A stretch of 64,000 nucleotides of DNA from Anolis sagrei (lineage: Eukaryota > Chordata > Lepidosauria > Squamata > Anolidae): NCBI RefSeq assembly GCF_037176765.1, contig NC_090021.1:147431074-147495073 (forward strand), written 5' to 3'. Shown here one piece after another: positions 12,001 through 21,354 of this stretch. Within the stretch, counting starts at the first letter, position 1. Every line of letters starts with the position of its first letter. The notes under the pieces were generated by a model, which saw nothing but the letters and a program-made list of their open reading frames with translations, was not told where the DNA came from and made no database searches. Both the position numbers and the translations under genes were made by a program.

Positions 12001-14289
12001 AATCTATTTAAGAAAAAGATCTATGTGATTTGTATGATAGATGTGTTTGTGTAATAGTTTTTGACTGGGCAATCATTATTGCAATACCCAAAAGTATCAC
12101 CTACCTCTCAGGAGAAACAAATAACTTTGAATGTAAGGACTGCTTTGAACCCTCTTTGAGAGAAAAGCAATACACTGATCAAACAAACAAAGTCAATACA
12201 GAAAAGAATAACTTATTTTGTCACTAAAACCATTATCTTTGATGATGATATTAAAATAAGCATTAGTTAAAATGCATGAATGCAATTGACCTTATGCTGC
12301 TACACTCAGCCATCAATAAGATAGAGAAAAAACTTTTTCGTTGTCAGTCATGGTATACTTATGCAACTATAATGAAGCTTATAATGTATGGGATTATATA
12401 TTTTATCACACATAAACCAAGAGTATTATGTCTCCATTCAACAGCCTACTGTGAAGAATTTGAATGGCACTTTGTAGGTAAAATCACTCAGATTTATTCC
12501 AAGGTTCAGTGGATGTAAGCTTGGCTCCTGCTTGTCCAGTGTCATTGCATACTTTTCAAAATGTGCAGTCTGAGGATGAAAGCCATCACATGTGTTCTAA
12601 ATCCTTGCCCTCTGACTGATCAAATAAGTTAGAGGAGGACTGGCCGAGTGAGTGAAGGGAGTAGTTAATGCTTCCTTAAAACATGACCGAATCACAACTT
12701 GCCTAAGGGGAAGTTGTGAGGCCTATATTTATAAGGCCACCCCCAAACCCCTCCGTAATGGACACTTATTGGACAGTGTCCAACATCCTGTTTTGGATCA
12801 AGGTATTGGACCATATGGTGGCCTCCCACTTCCAGGAGTTTCTGGATTAAACAAATTATTTAGACCATTTCACTCTGGTTTCAGGCCTGGTTATGGGGAA
12901 AATGAAGCATTGGTCACCTTGCTGGATGATCTAACAGGGATCTGGACAGAGGGAGTATGTTCCTGTTGGTTCTCCTGGACATCTCAGTGGCTTTCAATAA
13001 CATTGACGATCATATCCTTCTGGGCCACCTCATATCCTTCTGGATGAACCCAGAAGGCAGTGCTGGGATCGTCCGTTTAACCACAAGTCGTTGGCCTGTG
13101 GGGTTCCCCATTCACATATACATGGAACTGCTGGGAGAGGTCATTGATAATGTTGAGGTGCAGTATTATCTGTATGTGACTGTCATTTGTGTGACTCCTT
13201 TTAACAAGTACAAGTACAAAACTTTATTATGGTCACTGAATGACACAAAGTGGGGCACATGACTCCTTTTAACACCAAGCCAAGTAAAGAGTAAAGACCA
13301 GAGTAAAGAGAGGGCCAAGAAGACAGTGCAATCTTGTCTTCAGTGTCATCAGTTGGGAGCCCCTTCCCTCAACACCAACTGCTGCTCTGAGACCAGAGTA
13401 AAGAGAGGGGTCCAGAAAGATATTTTATTTATTGTATTGTATATTACTTGTAAGCCGCTCTGAGTCCCCTTCGGGGTGAGAAGGGCGGCATATAAATGTC
13501 ATAAATAAATAAATACACTATCCTGGTCCTAAACCATTGTTTGTCATCAGTAAGGATGATAAACTAGATGAGGGCGAATTTAAACTTAATCCAGACAAGA
13601 GAAAAGTGATCCTGGTCTGTTGGAAAGGTAGATCAGATAATATGAATTTAGTCAGTATTGTATGAGATACAACTCCCCCTGAAAATGCAGGTTCACAGTT
13701 TGGGTGTCCTCCTGAATTCAGCACTAAACCTAGAAGCCCTGGTTTCTATTATGGCCAGGAGTGCCTTTAAAACTTGTATGCCGACTGTCCTTGAGACACT
13801 GGATTTGGCCATAATGATACATGCCTTAGTTACATCCCATTTGGATTACTGTAATGTGTTTACATGGGGCTACCAATGTAGAGTTTTGGAAACTTTTGCT
13901 AGTCAAAAAAGGCCAGATTGTTAACTGGGACTGGCTAAAGGGGAGTGGACAACTTTTTTTTTTTTTTTTTGCTACAGGCCCACTGCCTGTCAGTTTGTTT
14001 CTGCACACAATTCAAAGTTCTGGTTAGAACTTTTAATGGTGTTTCCTTCAGGAACTGTATATTTGGTGGATAGCTACTGTAGTTTACTCTGGCATTTTCT
14101 GCTGTTTTCTGCCAAAGCCCAAGCACTATTACCAGTTGGTCATAGATTACCAGCTATATGCTGATATAAGTTTTATCTCTGCATGACCTTCTAACAGTGG
14201 ATCATAGGATAATCTCATCAGGTTCATACCTGTGCTAGAGATACTTGCAGCACAGCAACCAACGGCAGGAAATGAATTAGAAGATGCAT
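1..14289 (-). CDS. CRISP: CRISP-A: cysteine-rich secretory protein paralogue, partial (3' end beyond the left edge)
   Basis: This is a secreted CAP-superfamily protein. Five coding exons can be read on the minus strand: 14289-14230, 10254-10141, 9195-9105, 6532-6384 and 52-1, the last cut by the window edge. All joins obey AG/GT rules with phases 0, 0, 1, 0, as in the complete paralogue at 28357-39461. The protein starts with a 20-residue signal peptide. It then shows the PR-1 helix motif EEIVDMYNAARRSVEPTASN, the KWAAEC segment, LCGES, AYTQ and VWYSTYEIGCAFAFCP. The hinge and ICR exons should lie to the left of base 1. The CAP histidines are replaced (KSSLLD and ALAYTQ, where the family usually has HS and HYTQ). 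No stop or frameshift was seen in the visible part. The family call is firm; the exact orthologue is not resolved. Confidence 0.88.
92..246 (+). mobile_element. tRNA-derived SINE fragment (Sauria SINE type)
   Basis: The segment contains ccttggaggtgcctatgga, ctctttggcttagaaatgg, cttaatgtcaagaggaaacc and ends near tttac, which is the 3' half of the SINE also seen at 10531-10928. It begins with an unusual 31-bp stretch (101-131) shared with that copy. It sits in intron 4 of CRISP-A. Confidence 0.75.
247..599. other. Unassigned intron sequence
   Basis: This stretch is part of CRISP-A intron 4. A short (GGTG)n run lies at about 434-456. Nothing else is recognised; the short open frame here has no coding features. 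Confidence 0.4.
600..825 (+). mobile_element. LINE 3' tail (L2/CR1-like) ending in ATT repeats
   Basis: The end reads gagctgccccgagtcc, cttcggggagatggtggc, ggggtataaataaag and then (ATT)n. The same type of tail occurs at about 36075-36260 and, inverted, near 21370. The LINE class is inferred from this tail only. A Helitron has inserted into the ATT run. Confidence 0.5.
885..3465. repeat. Tandem array, about 19 units of about 143 bp
   Basis: The phrase gtgccaagtttggt recurs at about 891, 1034, 1177, 1315, 1458, 1601, 1740, 1884, 2026, 2169, 2310 (variant), 2452, 2595, 2739, 2878, 3019 (variant), 3161, 3304 and 3447 (variant). That is a period of 138-144 bp. Each unit also holds aagtcccatcatccatgg and aggatgtagagtgggtcatg. 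Units have diverged by point changes but are nearly all full length. A five-unit block is itself duplicated (about 709 bp apart). The short open frames on both strands are by-products of the repeat. Confidence 0.92.
3537..3673 (+). promoter_or_regulatory. Duplicated CCAAT-box plus octamer module near the Helitron 5' end
   Basis: A 23-bp string beginning CCAATCAG and ending ATGCAAAT occurs perfectly at 3537-3559 and 3627-3649, exactly 90 bp apart. A third CCAATCAG lies at 3666-3673. CCAATCAG is a good NF-Y site and ATGCAAAT is the POU/octamer site; paired copies are typical of promoters such as histone H2B. Promoter function here is inference. Confidence 0.5.
3965..4016 (+). mobile_element. 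BovB-type LINE 3' end fragment
   Basis: The text runs (gtt)n, cattcgttcagtcgttttcg, actctttgtgacctcatgga. This resembles the conserved 3' end of BovB/RTE LINEs common in squamates. Only about 50 bp is present. Confidence 0.5.
4257..4923 (+). mobile_element. Vingi-like LINE 3' end, degenerate
   Basis: Translation pieces read LRSGVGRSKDNLAKWYYL, then CDCGAEQTTLHLNTCP and HFWSKDI. This is a zinc-finger-like cysteine/histidine end also present at 16385-16985 (CECGEEQTSDHLLRC, YWSKDI). It ends in (AAATA)n. Reading frames are broken and an AC microsatellite (about 4561-4580) interrupts it. The clade name is inferred from resemblance to the RT at 63001-63879. Confidence 0.55.
5207..5337. mobile_element. 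Short hAT-type MITE (ggcccctt family)
   Basis: It starts caggccccttctacactgcc and ends with the near complement ggcagtgtagaaag. Inside are inverted copies of gaactggattatatggcagt. Relatives lie at 26107-26256, 32681-32861, about 36280-36400 and about 46143-46252. Confidence 0.6.
5530..5993 (+). mobile_element. L2-type LINE, 3' end
   Basis: The sequence encodes pieces of RDRAFSVVAPRLWNALP and KVKTWLFEQAF in interrupted frames, followed by a 3' UTR (ctctgagtcgcctaattggc, gcggtatacaaataaag) and (AAATA)n. It matches the 3' end of the better preserved L2 at 43278-44445. Confidence 0.75.
6384..6532 (-). CDS. CRISP-A coding exon 4 (CAP domain)
   Basis: This 149-nt exon has acceptor tatcacag and donor gtatga. 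It completes a split codon and then encodes ILCGESISQSNFVRSWAEVI and later FMYGKN and ALAYTQ. It is one codon longer than the matching exon of the other two paralogues (146 nt). The GE of the CAP motif is kept, while the histidine of HYTQ is alanine. Confidence 0.88.
6533..7282. other. Unassigned intron sequence of CRISP-A
   Basis: This lies between CRISP-A exon 4 and a SINE. A possible decayed hAT remnant starts near 6750 (ctcttaaacttttttgactc). Nothing else is recognised. Confidence 0.35.
7283..7607 (-). mobile_element. Sauria-type SINE, near full length
   Basis: On the minus strand it reads from a tRNA-like head (gtagcgccctggtggtacag, then cagcgggttaaactgctgag) through tcgaaaacatgcaaatgtga to the 3' end cttaatgtcaggggaaacat. 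It is inserted in CRISP-A intron 3. Confidence 0.85.
8018..8490 (-). mobile_element. Penelope-like element, 3' fragment
   Basis: The right part encodes, on the minus strand, the C-terminal tail of the Penelope protein (NTEMLDHTNNHHARLHREAI, then NFNRKVETMKMNKIWLPVLK). It continues into the pseudo-LTR text (ggttttttcgggctatagag, acgtttcgcctgcatctatg). It matches the longer copy at 57862-59199. Confidence 0.85.
8491..9104. other. Unassigned intron sequence
   Basis: This is CRISP-A intron 3, with a (CA)n run at about 8730-8747 and a G run at about 8945-8953. A possible weak relic of an interspersed repeat lies at about 8855-8895. No gene is seen. Confidence 0.35.
9105..9195 (-). CDS. CRISP-A coding exon 3 (CAP domain)
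   Basis: This 91-nt exon starts in phase 0 and ends after one base of a codon (donor gtaaat). It encodes KWSDKAAEGAEKWAAECQAK followed by SSLLDDRYAD. The tryptophans and the first CAP cysteine (AEC) are kept. The metal-binding histidine that normally follows this cysteine by four residues is serine here. Confidence 0.88.
9611..9872 (+). mobile_element. tRNA-derived SINE with A-rich tail
   Basis: The head resembles a tRNA promoter (aatgggttaagccctagtgc, ggcggtttgaatccggggag). It ends tctcaagttactcctgacat plus a run of A. The 3' end differs from the Sauria-type copies, so this is a second SINE family. It lies in CRISP-A intron 2. Confidence 0.65.
10141..10254 (-). CDS. CRISP-A coding exon 2 (start of CAP/PR-1 domain)
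   Basis: The exon has 38 codons, phase 0 at both ends, between the acceptor aacttcag and the donor gtaaaa. It encodes RETSFVIKLSKQQQEEIVDM and then YNAARRSVEPTASNMQKM. This is the first helix of the CAP domain; most CRISPs have HN where this gene has YN, so a conserved histidine is also absent here. It has the same length (114 nt) as exon 2 of CRISP-B. Confidence 0.88.
10531..10928 (+). mobile_element. Sauria-type SINE with internal insertion
   Basis: The head (gtgccgtggtggtgcaacag, ggtggttcaaatccatggga) and tail (cttaatgtcgaggggaaacc) are complete. After ttctgccaa there is an extra AT-rich stretch of about 60 bp ending in a second ttctgccaa. Part of it (10687-10717) matches 101-131 with two differences, which marks a variant subfamily. 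It lies in CRISP-A intron 1. Confidence 0.8.
11095..11825. mobile_element. hAT-type non-autonomous element, 731 bp
   Basis: The ends are CAGTGGTTCTCAACCTGGGG and the inverted form aaggttgagagccactg. Flanking 8-mers are acctaact and acctagct (one difference). The interior has two diverged tandem copies of about 100 bp around tttggcccaattc (about 11198-11300 and 11477-11575). Confidence 0.8.
12770..13930 (+). mobile_element. L2-type LINE fragments, degenerate
   Basis: Translation shows RT pieces (HSGFRPGYGENEALVTLLDD; DISVAFNNIDDHILLGHL), a LINE tail with (AAATA)n at about 13425-13520, and a second piece at 13550-13930 (QVHSLGVLLNSALNLEALVS, HALVTSHLDYCNV). Frames are broken in several places. 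It lies in CRISP-A intron 1. Confidence 0.75.
14230..14289 (-). CDS. CRISP-A coding exon 1 (signal peptide)
   Basis: Reading the minus strand, a splice acceptor (tttccccag) is followed by two bases and ATG, then 20 codons beginning MHLLIHFLPL and ending SLAQ, then the donor gtatga. This is a hydrophobic secretion signal. The layout (acceptor, AA, ATG, 20-21 codons, CAG, gtatg) is the same as in the other two paralogues, which decides the start. The acceptor just before ATG implies an upstream non-coding exon that was not located. Confidence 0.85.
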
Positions 14290-15129
14290 TTCTGGGGAAA
14301 CAAAAGCAATAGAAAATATGACTAGGTAACTTCACTGGTTAAATTATTTGGGGGCATATTTATTCAGATGCAAGTCCTACACAGGGGTCACTTTCAAGGA
14401 CAGGCGCTCTAGAATGGCTCGTTTTTCTATCCTCACGGTATGTAGTAATATTCATATTTTATCCTCCACATTTCTGGGATTTCCCTACCAACATAATGAG
14501 GGAAGCCTGTCTCCAACTCAGCTCTCAGCCAGGTGCTCCATGTGATACCATGTCTAAGGGTATTGAAAGAATTAGTTGGTGCAATCAAGACAGCAGAGAT
14601 GCATGTTTTATCTCCATTTCCTAGTATAGGTCATTGATCAGTTCAACCAGAATAAAAAAGTAATGGAGGTCGGTCTTTTAAAAAAATAGGACAATCCCTC
14701 TTCAAATCAAAATTGCAGTGTGGGCTATTATGGATTGTGTGGGTGAAACTGGCACAGTAGTCCACCACTGATTTAATCCAAAGTAGCTAAAGAAAATTTC
14801 AGTATAGTGATGCACATAAATTTTCGCACAAAAAGGCTAGACTCAGAAATCAGATGATGTTCAGAGCTCATCTTAAAAGCCTGAAGCAGGCCAGATGATG
14901 TTGCATACTACGCAATAGCTATGTTAGAATAATACTCTGTCACAGTAAATCACACCAGATCGTAGTATCCATAGAGTCTTTACTACTTTATTTTGAATTC
15001 CCAAATCCACCTCTTCTTCTGTGTATTGGCAATATAGTTCTAAACTTTTATGCCACTAGACCATATTCTGCTGTAAATCTGAGATGATTGGCAGACGATA
15101 GTCAATGTTCTACAACACTGGTGAGAAAA
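14290..15129. other. Unassigned intergenic sequence upstream of CRISP-A
   Basis: This should hold the CRISP-A promoter side and its non-coding first exon, but no convincing TATA box or exon could be fixed by eye. Confidence 0.3.
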
Positions 15130-16384
15130 CATTTCCTGACTCATTATTCTTTGTAATGGATTAACTAATTCTTCTTTAAAACATTTGAAGTACTTTGTCA
15201 ATAGTCTCCCAGGTCCCGGTATCTTATCTATCTTTAATTTAGTAATAGCTTCACAAAATTTTCTATCTGGCAGTTGGTTTATTCAGTACTTCTCTCTGGT
15301 CTAAAGATACCACAGGAAGATCCTTGGATTTCAGATAGTTTTCTACTTCTTCTTTTAAAGAGTGGGTTTTATACTATATTCCACCAATTATAAGACACAT
15401 TGTCCCCAACACACCAAGTTGTTCTTTTTTAAAACAAATACAATCAAGTCCTCAATTTCTTCTTAATCTTCAGTTTGGATTGCTACAAAAATAAAGCAGA
15501 TTGTATTGTAAGGGAATTTTGCCAGTATTCTCAAAGCTTACCAATCGGATCCTTGGCTGAGCCGCTTTGGATGAAGCAAAGTCCAAACAAGTTAGGGCAA
15601 AATGCGGTTTATTCTTATGGCGCAATAGGAAGATGGACAGGCAGCATAACACACAGCATGCCGACACAAAACTGTCCGCCCCCTTATGTCCCCCTCAGTA
15701 TGACCGATTGTGCACCTAGTACAATTTCTGCTACCTTTTCATACTGCTTTGCTTCAAAATGTAGTTTATCTCTCTTCTCCTTCACAGTGAAAGGTGTGCA
15801 TCTTAGATTTGTGTTTTAGATTTGTGTGTGTGTCTTTTTTTAAAAAGGGGGATCAGAAGCAGTGGCTGGGAGAAATGGAGGGAAACCAGCTATCTTGGTC
15901 AGCTCCCTAAAGGGTTCCCCTGATGATGCTGCCCTAATGTCTACAAGTTGATGCACACTGTTTTTTAAATTTTCCTTTTTCTTTGTAATCTGATGATTCC
16001 TTCTTTTAATTTCAATATCCTCCTCTTGTGTCTTTTTTTTCCTGAGTGCCATACGTTAGTTCTGATATGGAGTGGAGTCAGCACCATGGGAGTCAACATA
16101 GCCAGCTGCCTCGCTAGCTCAGTGGCAAGAGGTGTCTGCATTCTGTGGCACCAAGTTGTCCCAGCACCTAAATGAAGTCTAGATTAATCAAAGATTTTCC
16201 ATTATTCTTGATTGCAGTTTTGTTATGTTCTTCTAATACCCAATCAGGAATACCTTTCTTTGTGAACTATATTAACACGCCTCTTGAATACTACTTTTTG
16301 ATAACAATGGCAGAGTTTACTTTGTACATGGTTTCTGTCTCAGAATTCAAGTCTTCTTCTTTCCCATCTAGAACTTAATGAGAC
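15130..16384 (-). mobile_element. Decayed L1-type LINE remnants, probable
   Basis: On the minus strand, about 15180-15370 reads KEEVENYLKSKDLPVVSLDQ and REVLNKP, like the L1 ORF2 stretch before the RT core. Stretches near 15960-16370 look similar in composition. An unrelated unrecognised segment lies at about 15510-15705. Frames are heavily broken. Confidence 0.4.
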
Positions 16385-16985
16385 ATGCCGCATTATCACG
16401 GGGTGTCTGTGCCCTATACCATTGGAGAAATTACACTGTTTAGCCGGTATTGCACCATCTGACATCTGCCGGGAAGTAGCAGCCAATAGTGAAAGGACCA
16501 AGGCAGTGACATCTCCAGCTCACCCCCTGTTTGGGTATCAGCCAGCATGTCAACAACTTAAATCAAGACATTGTTTTATAAGATCTACAGAGACACTCAC
16601 TGGAACACCTCAGCAAGCGAGAGTCCAAAAGTGGCAGGCTCAAACCCAGAACCTCAATCAATGGCTGATACCCAATGAGAGACTCTGGCACCATGAGATG
16701 CAGAGCCAGCCTTAAGAAATGGGGCTACAAAGTGGAATCCACGACATGCGAGTGTGGAGAAGAGCAAACTTCAGACCATCTGCTGCGATGCAACCTGAGC
16801 CCTGCTACATGCACAATGGAGGACCTTCTTATAGTAACACCAGAGGCACTCCAAGTGGCCAGCTACTGGTCAAAGGACATTTATTTAACTACCAAACTTG
16901 CAAACTTTGTGTTTTGTTTGTTTGTTTAAAAATGCAATACAACTGTTTGGCTTGCTCCTGACATAATAAATAAATTTAGAACTTT
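16385..16985 (+). mobile_element. Vingi-like LINE, C-terminal end and tail
   Basis: Pieces read PSDICREVAANSERTKAV, TPQQARVQKWQAQTQNLNQW and CECGEEQTSDHLLRCNLSP, ending YWSKDIY and (AAATA). The last two occur in different frames, so it is frameshifted. TPQQARVQKW is also found in the copy at the right edge of the window. Confidence 0.65.
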
Positions 16986-17398
16986 AACCAGTATTTCTAC
17001 AATCCACATTCTAATATTTCCTGAACTTTTTCTAAGTCACATATTCTTAAGAAGGATCCCAACTGCTTTTGTTCTAAAAGTGTGAGATGGTTGAGTTATG
17101 TGACTAGTTCTACATTTAGAACTTCAGTTCGTTGTTTTGACATCTGTGTATCTTTTTTATTTGTAACAATTTCCTTTTATATTAATCTCGGTGTCTTTTA
17201 AAAAAAATGTCCTAAGATAAGTTGCATCACATTCATTTGAGGTATAACTAGTACCTACTATGAGGTACTGCTTAATTCCTGTCATAAATTTGTTTCGTCT
17301 TTAACTCTTTTCTGATATTCTGGTGGTATTTCATTCACAAGTCTTCCTCCTTATCTCCCCTCAATCCACGGGGTACTTTATCATAAAACAGAGATATA

Positions 17399-18177
17399 CC
17401 GTATATACTCGAGTATAAGCCGACCCGAATATTAGCCGAGGCACCCAATTTTACCACAAAAAACTGGGAAAACGGATTGACTCGAGTATAAGCCGAGGGT
17501 GGGAAATGCAGCAACTACGGGTCAACTTCAAAATCAAAATAGATACCAATAAAATTACATTAATTGAAGCATCAGTGGGTTAAATGTTTTTGAATATTGA
17601 CATAAACTGTCCAGCTCTGATTAAACCTTTATTCTAACCTTTTTTCATTGTAAATGTGCTTACGTATCCTTCCAATAATAATAAAGAGAGGATAATAATA
17701 ATAATAATAATAATAATGTAAAATGATAAGTGCAATAATAACAACAACAACAATGGAGTAAAATAATAAATAACCTTGACTCAAGTATAAGGTCAGCCCC
17801 CTCGCTGATGGCGTTTCGGAAAAAACTAAAGACATGGATGTTTGAACAAGCATTCGGATAATCCGACGAAACGAATTTTGACGATTAAGGATTGGTAATT
17901 ACAGATGACGAATTTGGATTGTGATTCCAGTTACGAGATGCATTTGGATTGTTATTGGTGGCCCAATAATTCTGTATTTTATATGTGTTTTTTATGTTTT
18001 TAAATTGAATATTGTTGTTTTTAGATGTTGTAAACCGCAATGAGTTGCCGACTTAGGCTGAGATATTAGCGGTATACAAGTGTAATAATAAATAAATAAA
18101 TAAATATAAGCCAAGGGGGACCTTTTCAGCCTAAAAAAGGGGCTGAAAAACTAGGCTTATACTCGGGTATATACAGT
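17399..18177. mobile_element. Mariner-like non-autonomous element split by an L2 insertion
   Basis: The ends are inverted: cgtatatactcgagtataag at the left and cttatactcgggtatataca at the right, next to TA. The middle is interrupted by an L2 3' end (17791-18108). The superfamily is inferred from the TA flanks. Confidence 0.6.
17791..18108 (+). mobile_element. L2-type LINE, 3' end, inserted in a mariner-like element
   Basis: It encodes SPLADGVSEKTKDMDV-type text in a shifted frame, then a 3' UTR (gtaaaccgcaatgagttgcc) and (AAATA)n. TATAAG flanks both sides, fitting a 6-bp target duplication inside the host element. It is a sister of the copy at 44966-45510. Confidence 0.7.
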
Positions 18178-18178
18178 A

Positions 18179-19207
18179 TCTTTCTCAACAACCTGTCATC
18201 GAGCTCAACTGCATATGGCCTCTTCAAGAACCCAGTCCCACCTGAAATTTAGACATTCTTCATTAACTTGCTTTGTTCTGCTCCTTGAAACCAATTATCG
18301 ATTACATTTTGAATACTAGAAACACAGAAACATAGATCTGAAAGAGACCACAAGGGACATCCAGTTTCAAGCCAGGTATCATCCATCCTATATCTGTGCA
18401 CTTCCTTTCTTCTTCATTAACATCATCTACCAAACTTGTAACTCTATAAAATAAGTTAAGCCTGGCATATTTTTAAGAAACCCTTGTTGACATTAAGTGA
18501 CCCTGCCATTCCTGTCTACGTGTATCTGAAAGCCATTTATTTAAATGAGAAACACTGCTTTAAGAAAAAAGATTTCTGTCCCCAACTTTTGCATTACCTT
18601 TTCTTTAATATTTCTTCCAAAGGGCTGCTAGAGTTAGTTTAGTAATTGCACTGGAACAGTGTATATATAGGACAAACAGTTCCGGCTTCATGAATGGCAG
18701 CTGCCAAAAAAAAAAAATCCACAAAAAAAAAAAACAGACCAAACTTCTACTTAAGCATCAAACTGTATTTTAATTTTTTATTCTGCTTTTTCAGCTAACA
18801 TGTTGTAAGGTTACCGCTTGAGTTCTAAAATTCTTCTTGTGCTGCTATATACAACATTAAATTGTAGCACTATACCTCTTATCTAGTTACAGGGCATATT
18901 TGACAATGTGATTGTTGAGTGTATAGGATTGTGCAATCACAAAGTAGTGAGAAGTTAATACAGCAATATCTTGAGATGGCAGAAAGATAAGAAACGGGAA
19001 CTGGTTTATAAATCCAGAATTTGGAAAATGTTTATATTTATAGAGAAAATTAAAGTGAAGCATGAGTGCCTTATGATTGGTAGAACTATTGCAAGTAAAA
19101 CTGCAGGAGTGGGTAAATCTTCAGCTATATTTTAAAATAGGTTTCAGTTTAATTCCTTCTATAAAGTAGCCTCATATTTTTTTAATTATTTGTTGCTGAG
19201 TTCTCTC
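18179..19207. other. Intergenic sequence with a possible CR1 trace
   Basis: At about 18325-18385 the text atagatctgaaagagaccac resembles the minus-strand 3' end of CR1. A-runs lie at 18700-18735. Nothing else is recognised. Confidence 0.3.
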
Positions 19208-19432
19208 TAGAGGTGTGCAATTCAGGTAAACCCTGTGCTGTTTTCGGTGTCCAATTTTTGGGTGCCCCTGGGAAGATCTGGCTCATTGGGGGCAATGGGG
19301 GAACTTCTGAGGCTTCCCTTTCCATCATTTTTATGACTTTCAGGACAAAAATGGCCATACTTGGAGGGCACATTTACCATTGCATGCCCACCAAGTTTCA
19401 GAACATTTGGGCCATCTATTGATATTGATATT

Positions 19433-19605
19433 GATATTGGGAAGGTAACGGCGTTCCATGCAGTCATGCCGGCCACATGACCTTGGAGGTGTCTAAGGAC
19501 ATCGCTGGCTCTTCGGCTTAGAAATGGAGATGAGCACCACACCCCAGAGTCAGACATGACTGGACTTAACGTCAGGGGACTACCTTTACCTTTACTATTG
19601 ATTTT
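19433..19605 (+). mobile_element. Sauria-type SINE, 3' half
   Basis: It starts within gggaaggtaacggcgttcca and ends cttaacgtcaggggactacc tttacctttac, the ACCTTT-type tail. A GATATT run precedes it. It is 5' truncated. Confidence 0.8.
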
Positions 19606-19899
19606 TAGGAAATTTTTAAAGTTTCTAAAAATAAAAGTTCCTTTACAAAACGTATTCCTTGGAATTTCTCCACAGCAACAGTATAGGAGGAGGAGGAGCA
19701 GCAAGGCATCATTCCTGCCAACTTTCATAAAGATCCACACATCCCACAATTTTTAGGAATTTGTTTAAAAAAATTACTAATAAAAACAAATGTTGTTCCC
19801 AATCTTTTGCATGTCTACATGGTTGACAAGCCAAGTGAACTGGGGCAGGGGAGGGGAATAAATGAGTCAGTCAAAGAGGTGAACAACAAGAAGAAAGAG

Positions 19900-20158
19900 T
19901 GATGTATTGTCGAAGGCTTTCATGGCTGGAATCACTAGGTTCTTGTGGATTTTTTCGGGCTATAGGGCCATGTTCTAGAGGCATTTCTCCTCATGTTTCG
20001 CCTGCATCTATGGCAAGCATCCTCAGAGGTAGTGAGGTCTGTTGGAATTCCAACAGACCTCACTACCTCTGAGGATGCTTGCCATAGATGCAGGCGAAAC
20101 GTCAGGAGAAATGCCTCTAGAACATGGTCCTATAGCCCGAAAAAACCCACAAGAACCT
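19900..20158. mobile_element. Palindromic Penelope-derived insertion A
   Basis: Arms 19937-20047 and 20048-20158 (111 bp each) are near-perfect inverted copies of the Penelope pseudo-LTR, meeting at GAATTC. The insertion is flanked by a perfect 12-bp direct repeat aagaagaaagag (19888-19899 and 20159-20170). It has no coding part. Confidence 0.88.
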
Positions 20159-21354
20159 AAGAAGAAAGAGCCTTTTTTTGTCAATAAATAAATGCATTTG
20201 GGGGAGGGGGAAAGAAAGGTGCAGGACAGAGTACAGAGACAACAAGAAGGAAATGGCTGGGGAGGGATTGAACTCTCCCCATGGGGACTCAAGGGAGTTA
20301 GGCTATCTCCTCCCTTCACTAAAACACCCTCCCACAAAGGTAAAATATATGTAAGCATTGCAAACACCCCCACCAAAATGCCCTTTCCCAGCCCTCTCCC
20401 CAAATGCACACCAACCCTCACTCCCCTAGTGAAATAAGAAAAAGAAGGTCTGGAAGATATTAAACTAATAAAATTTAATAAAAAACCAAAGGAAAGATTG
20501 GAATTGAGTTCAAAAGCAATTCTAAGCAGTGATAGTACTGAGATTGAACACAGACCCAGCTACTCTGTGTCTTTCTTAGAAGCCTGGAAGCCACAGAAAA
20601 ATGGAGGAGCTTGCCCTGGTATGTATAAACCAGCTTGGCAAAAAAACATGTGATCCACTTTCTTGGTCTGATTGGCTCAGGCAAGGCTCAGGGGACCCCC
20701 CCCCCCCCAATCGTGTGCAACTGCTGCCACAGCACAACTGAAGGCAGCAATTTTTGGCAGCCACATGGTCCATTTTGGCTAAGTCAAACCAAGCTGCTCC
20801 ATTTCCAGGAATTCGGTTTCCGAAACTGCCGGATTTCCCACATCCCATTTTGAAAAACAGCACTGTACACACCCCTAGTTCTCACAGGATGGCAGGATCT
20901 AAATTTGCAAGCAGTTGTACTGAAAGTAGTACATCATCTTCTATTTATTCAAAGGGGGCTCCCTTCCATCTGGTATGGCTCCCCCACTTAGCAGCAACAA
21001 TGGGAAAGATCATGTGGATCCAGAATTGGTCTTCAAAGTCCTTTACAGATCCATCTCCAAGACTCTACATCTACACTCGGTCATGAGATCACCAGTGCAT
21101 GAAAGTTTTCATCTTATATCCACCTACCCAGTTGATCATAGGTCTTCAATGGGGGAAAAAGTCTGAGCATATGTATATATGGCTGCACTGTGAGTAGTTG
21201 ATGCATTTGGAGTTGAAGCAATGGATACCAAGTTTGATTAATGAGCAGTGATTGATTTTTGAAATACTTTATTTCTTTTACAGAACTGCTGACCATCAGG
21301 ATGTAGATCAATATGATGTTTCAGCTTGAGTCAACTGGTTTCAGAGAACAGATA

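Larger units (their letters stand above)
19208..20877. mobile_element. hAT-type element with nested SINE and Penelope insertions
   Basis: The left end is TAGAGGTGTGCA and the right end is the inverted form TGTACACACCCCTA, with flanking 8-mers gttctctc and gttctcac. Inside lie a SINE (19433-19605) and a palindromic Penelope-derived insertion (19900-20158). No transposase frame is seen. Confidence 0.5.
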
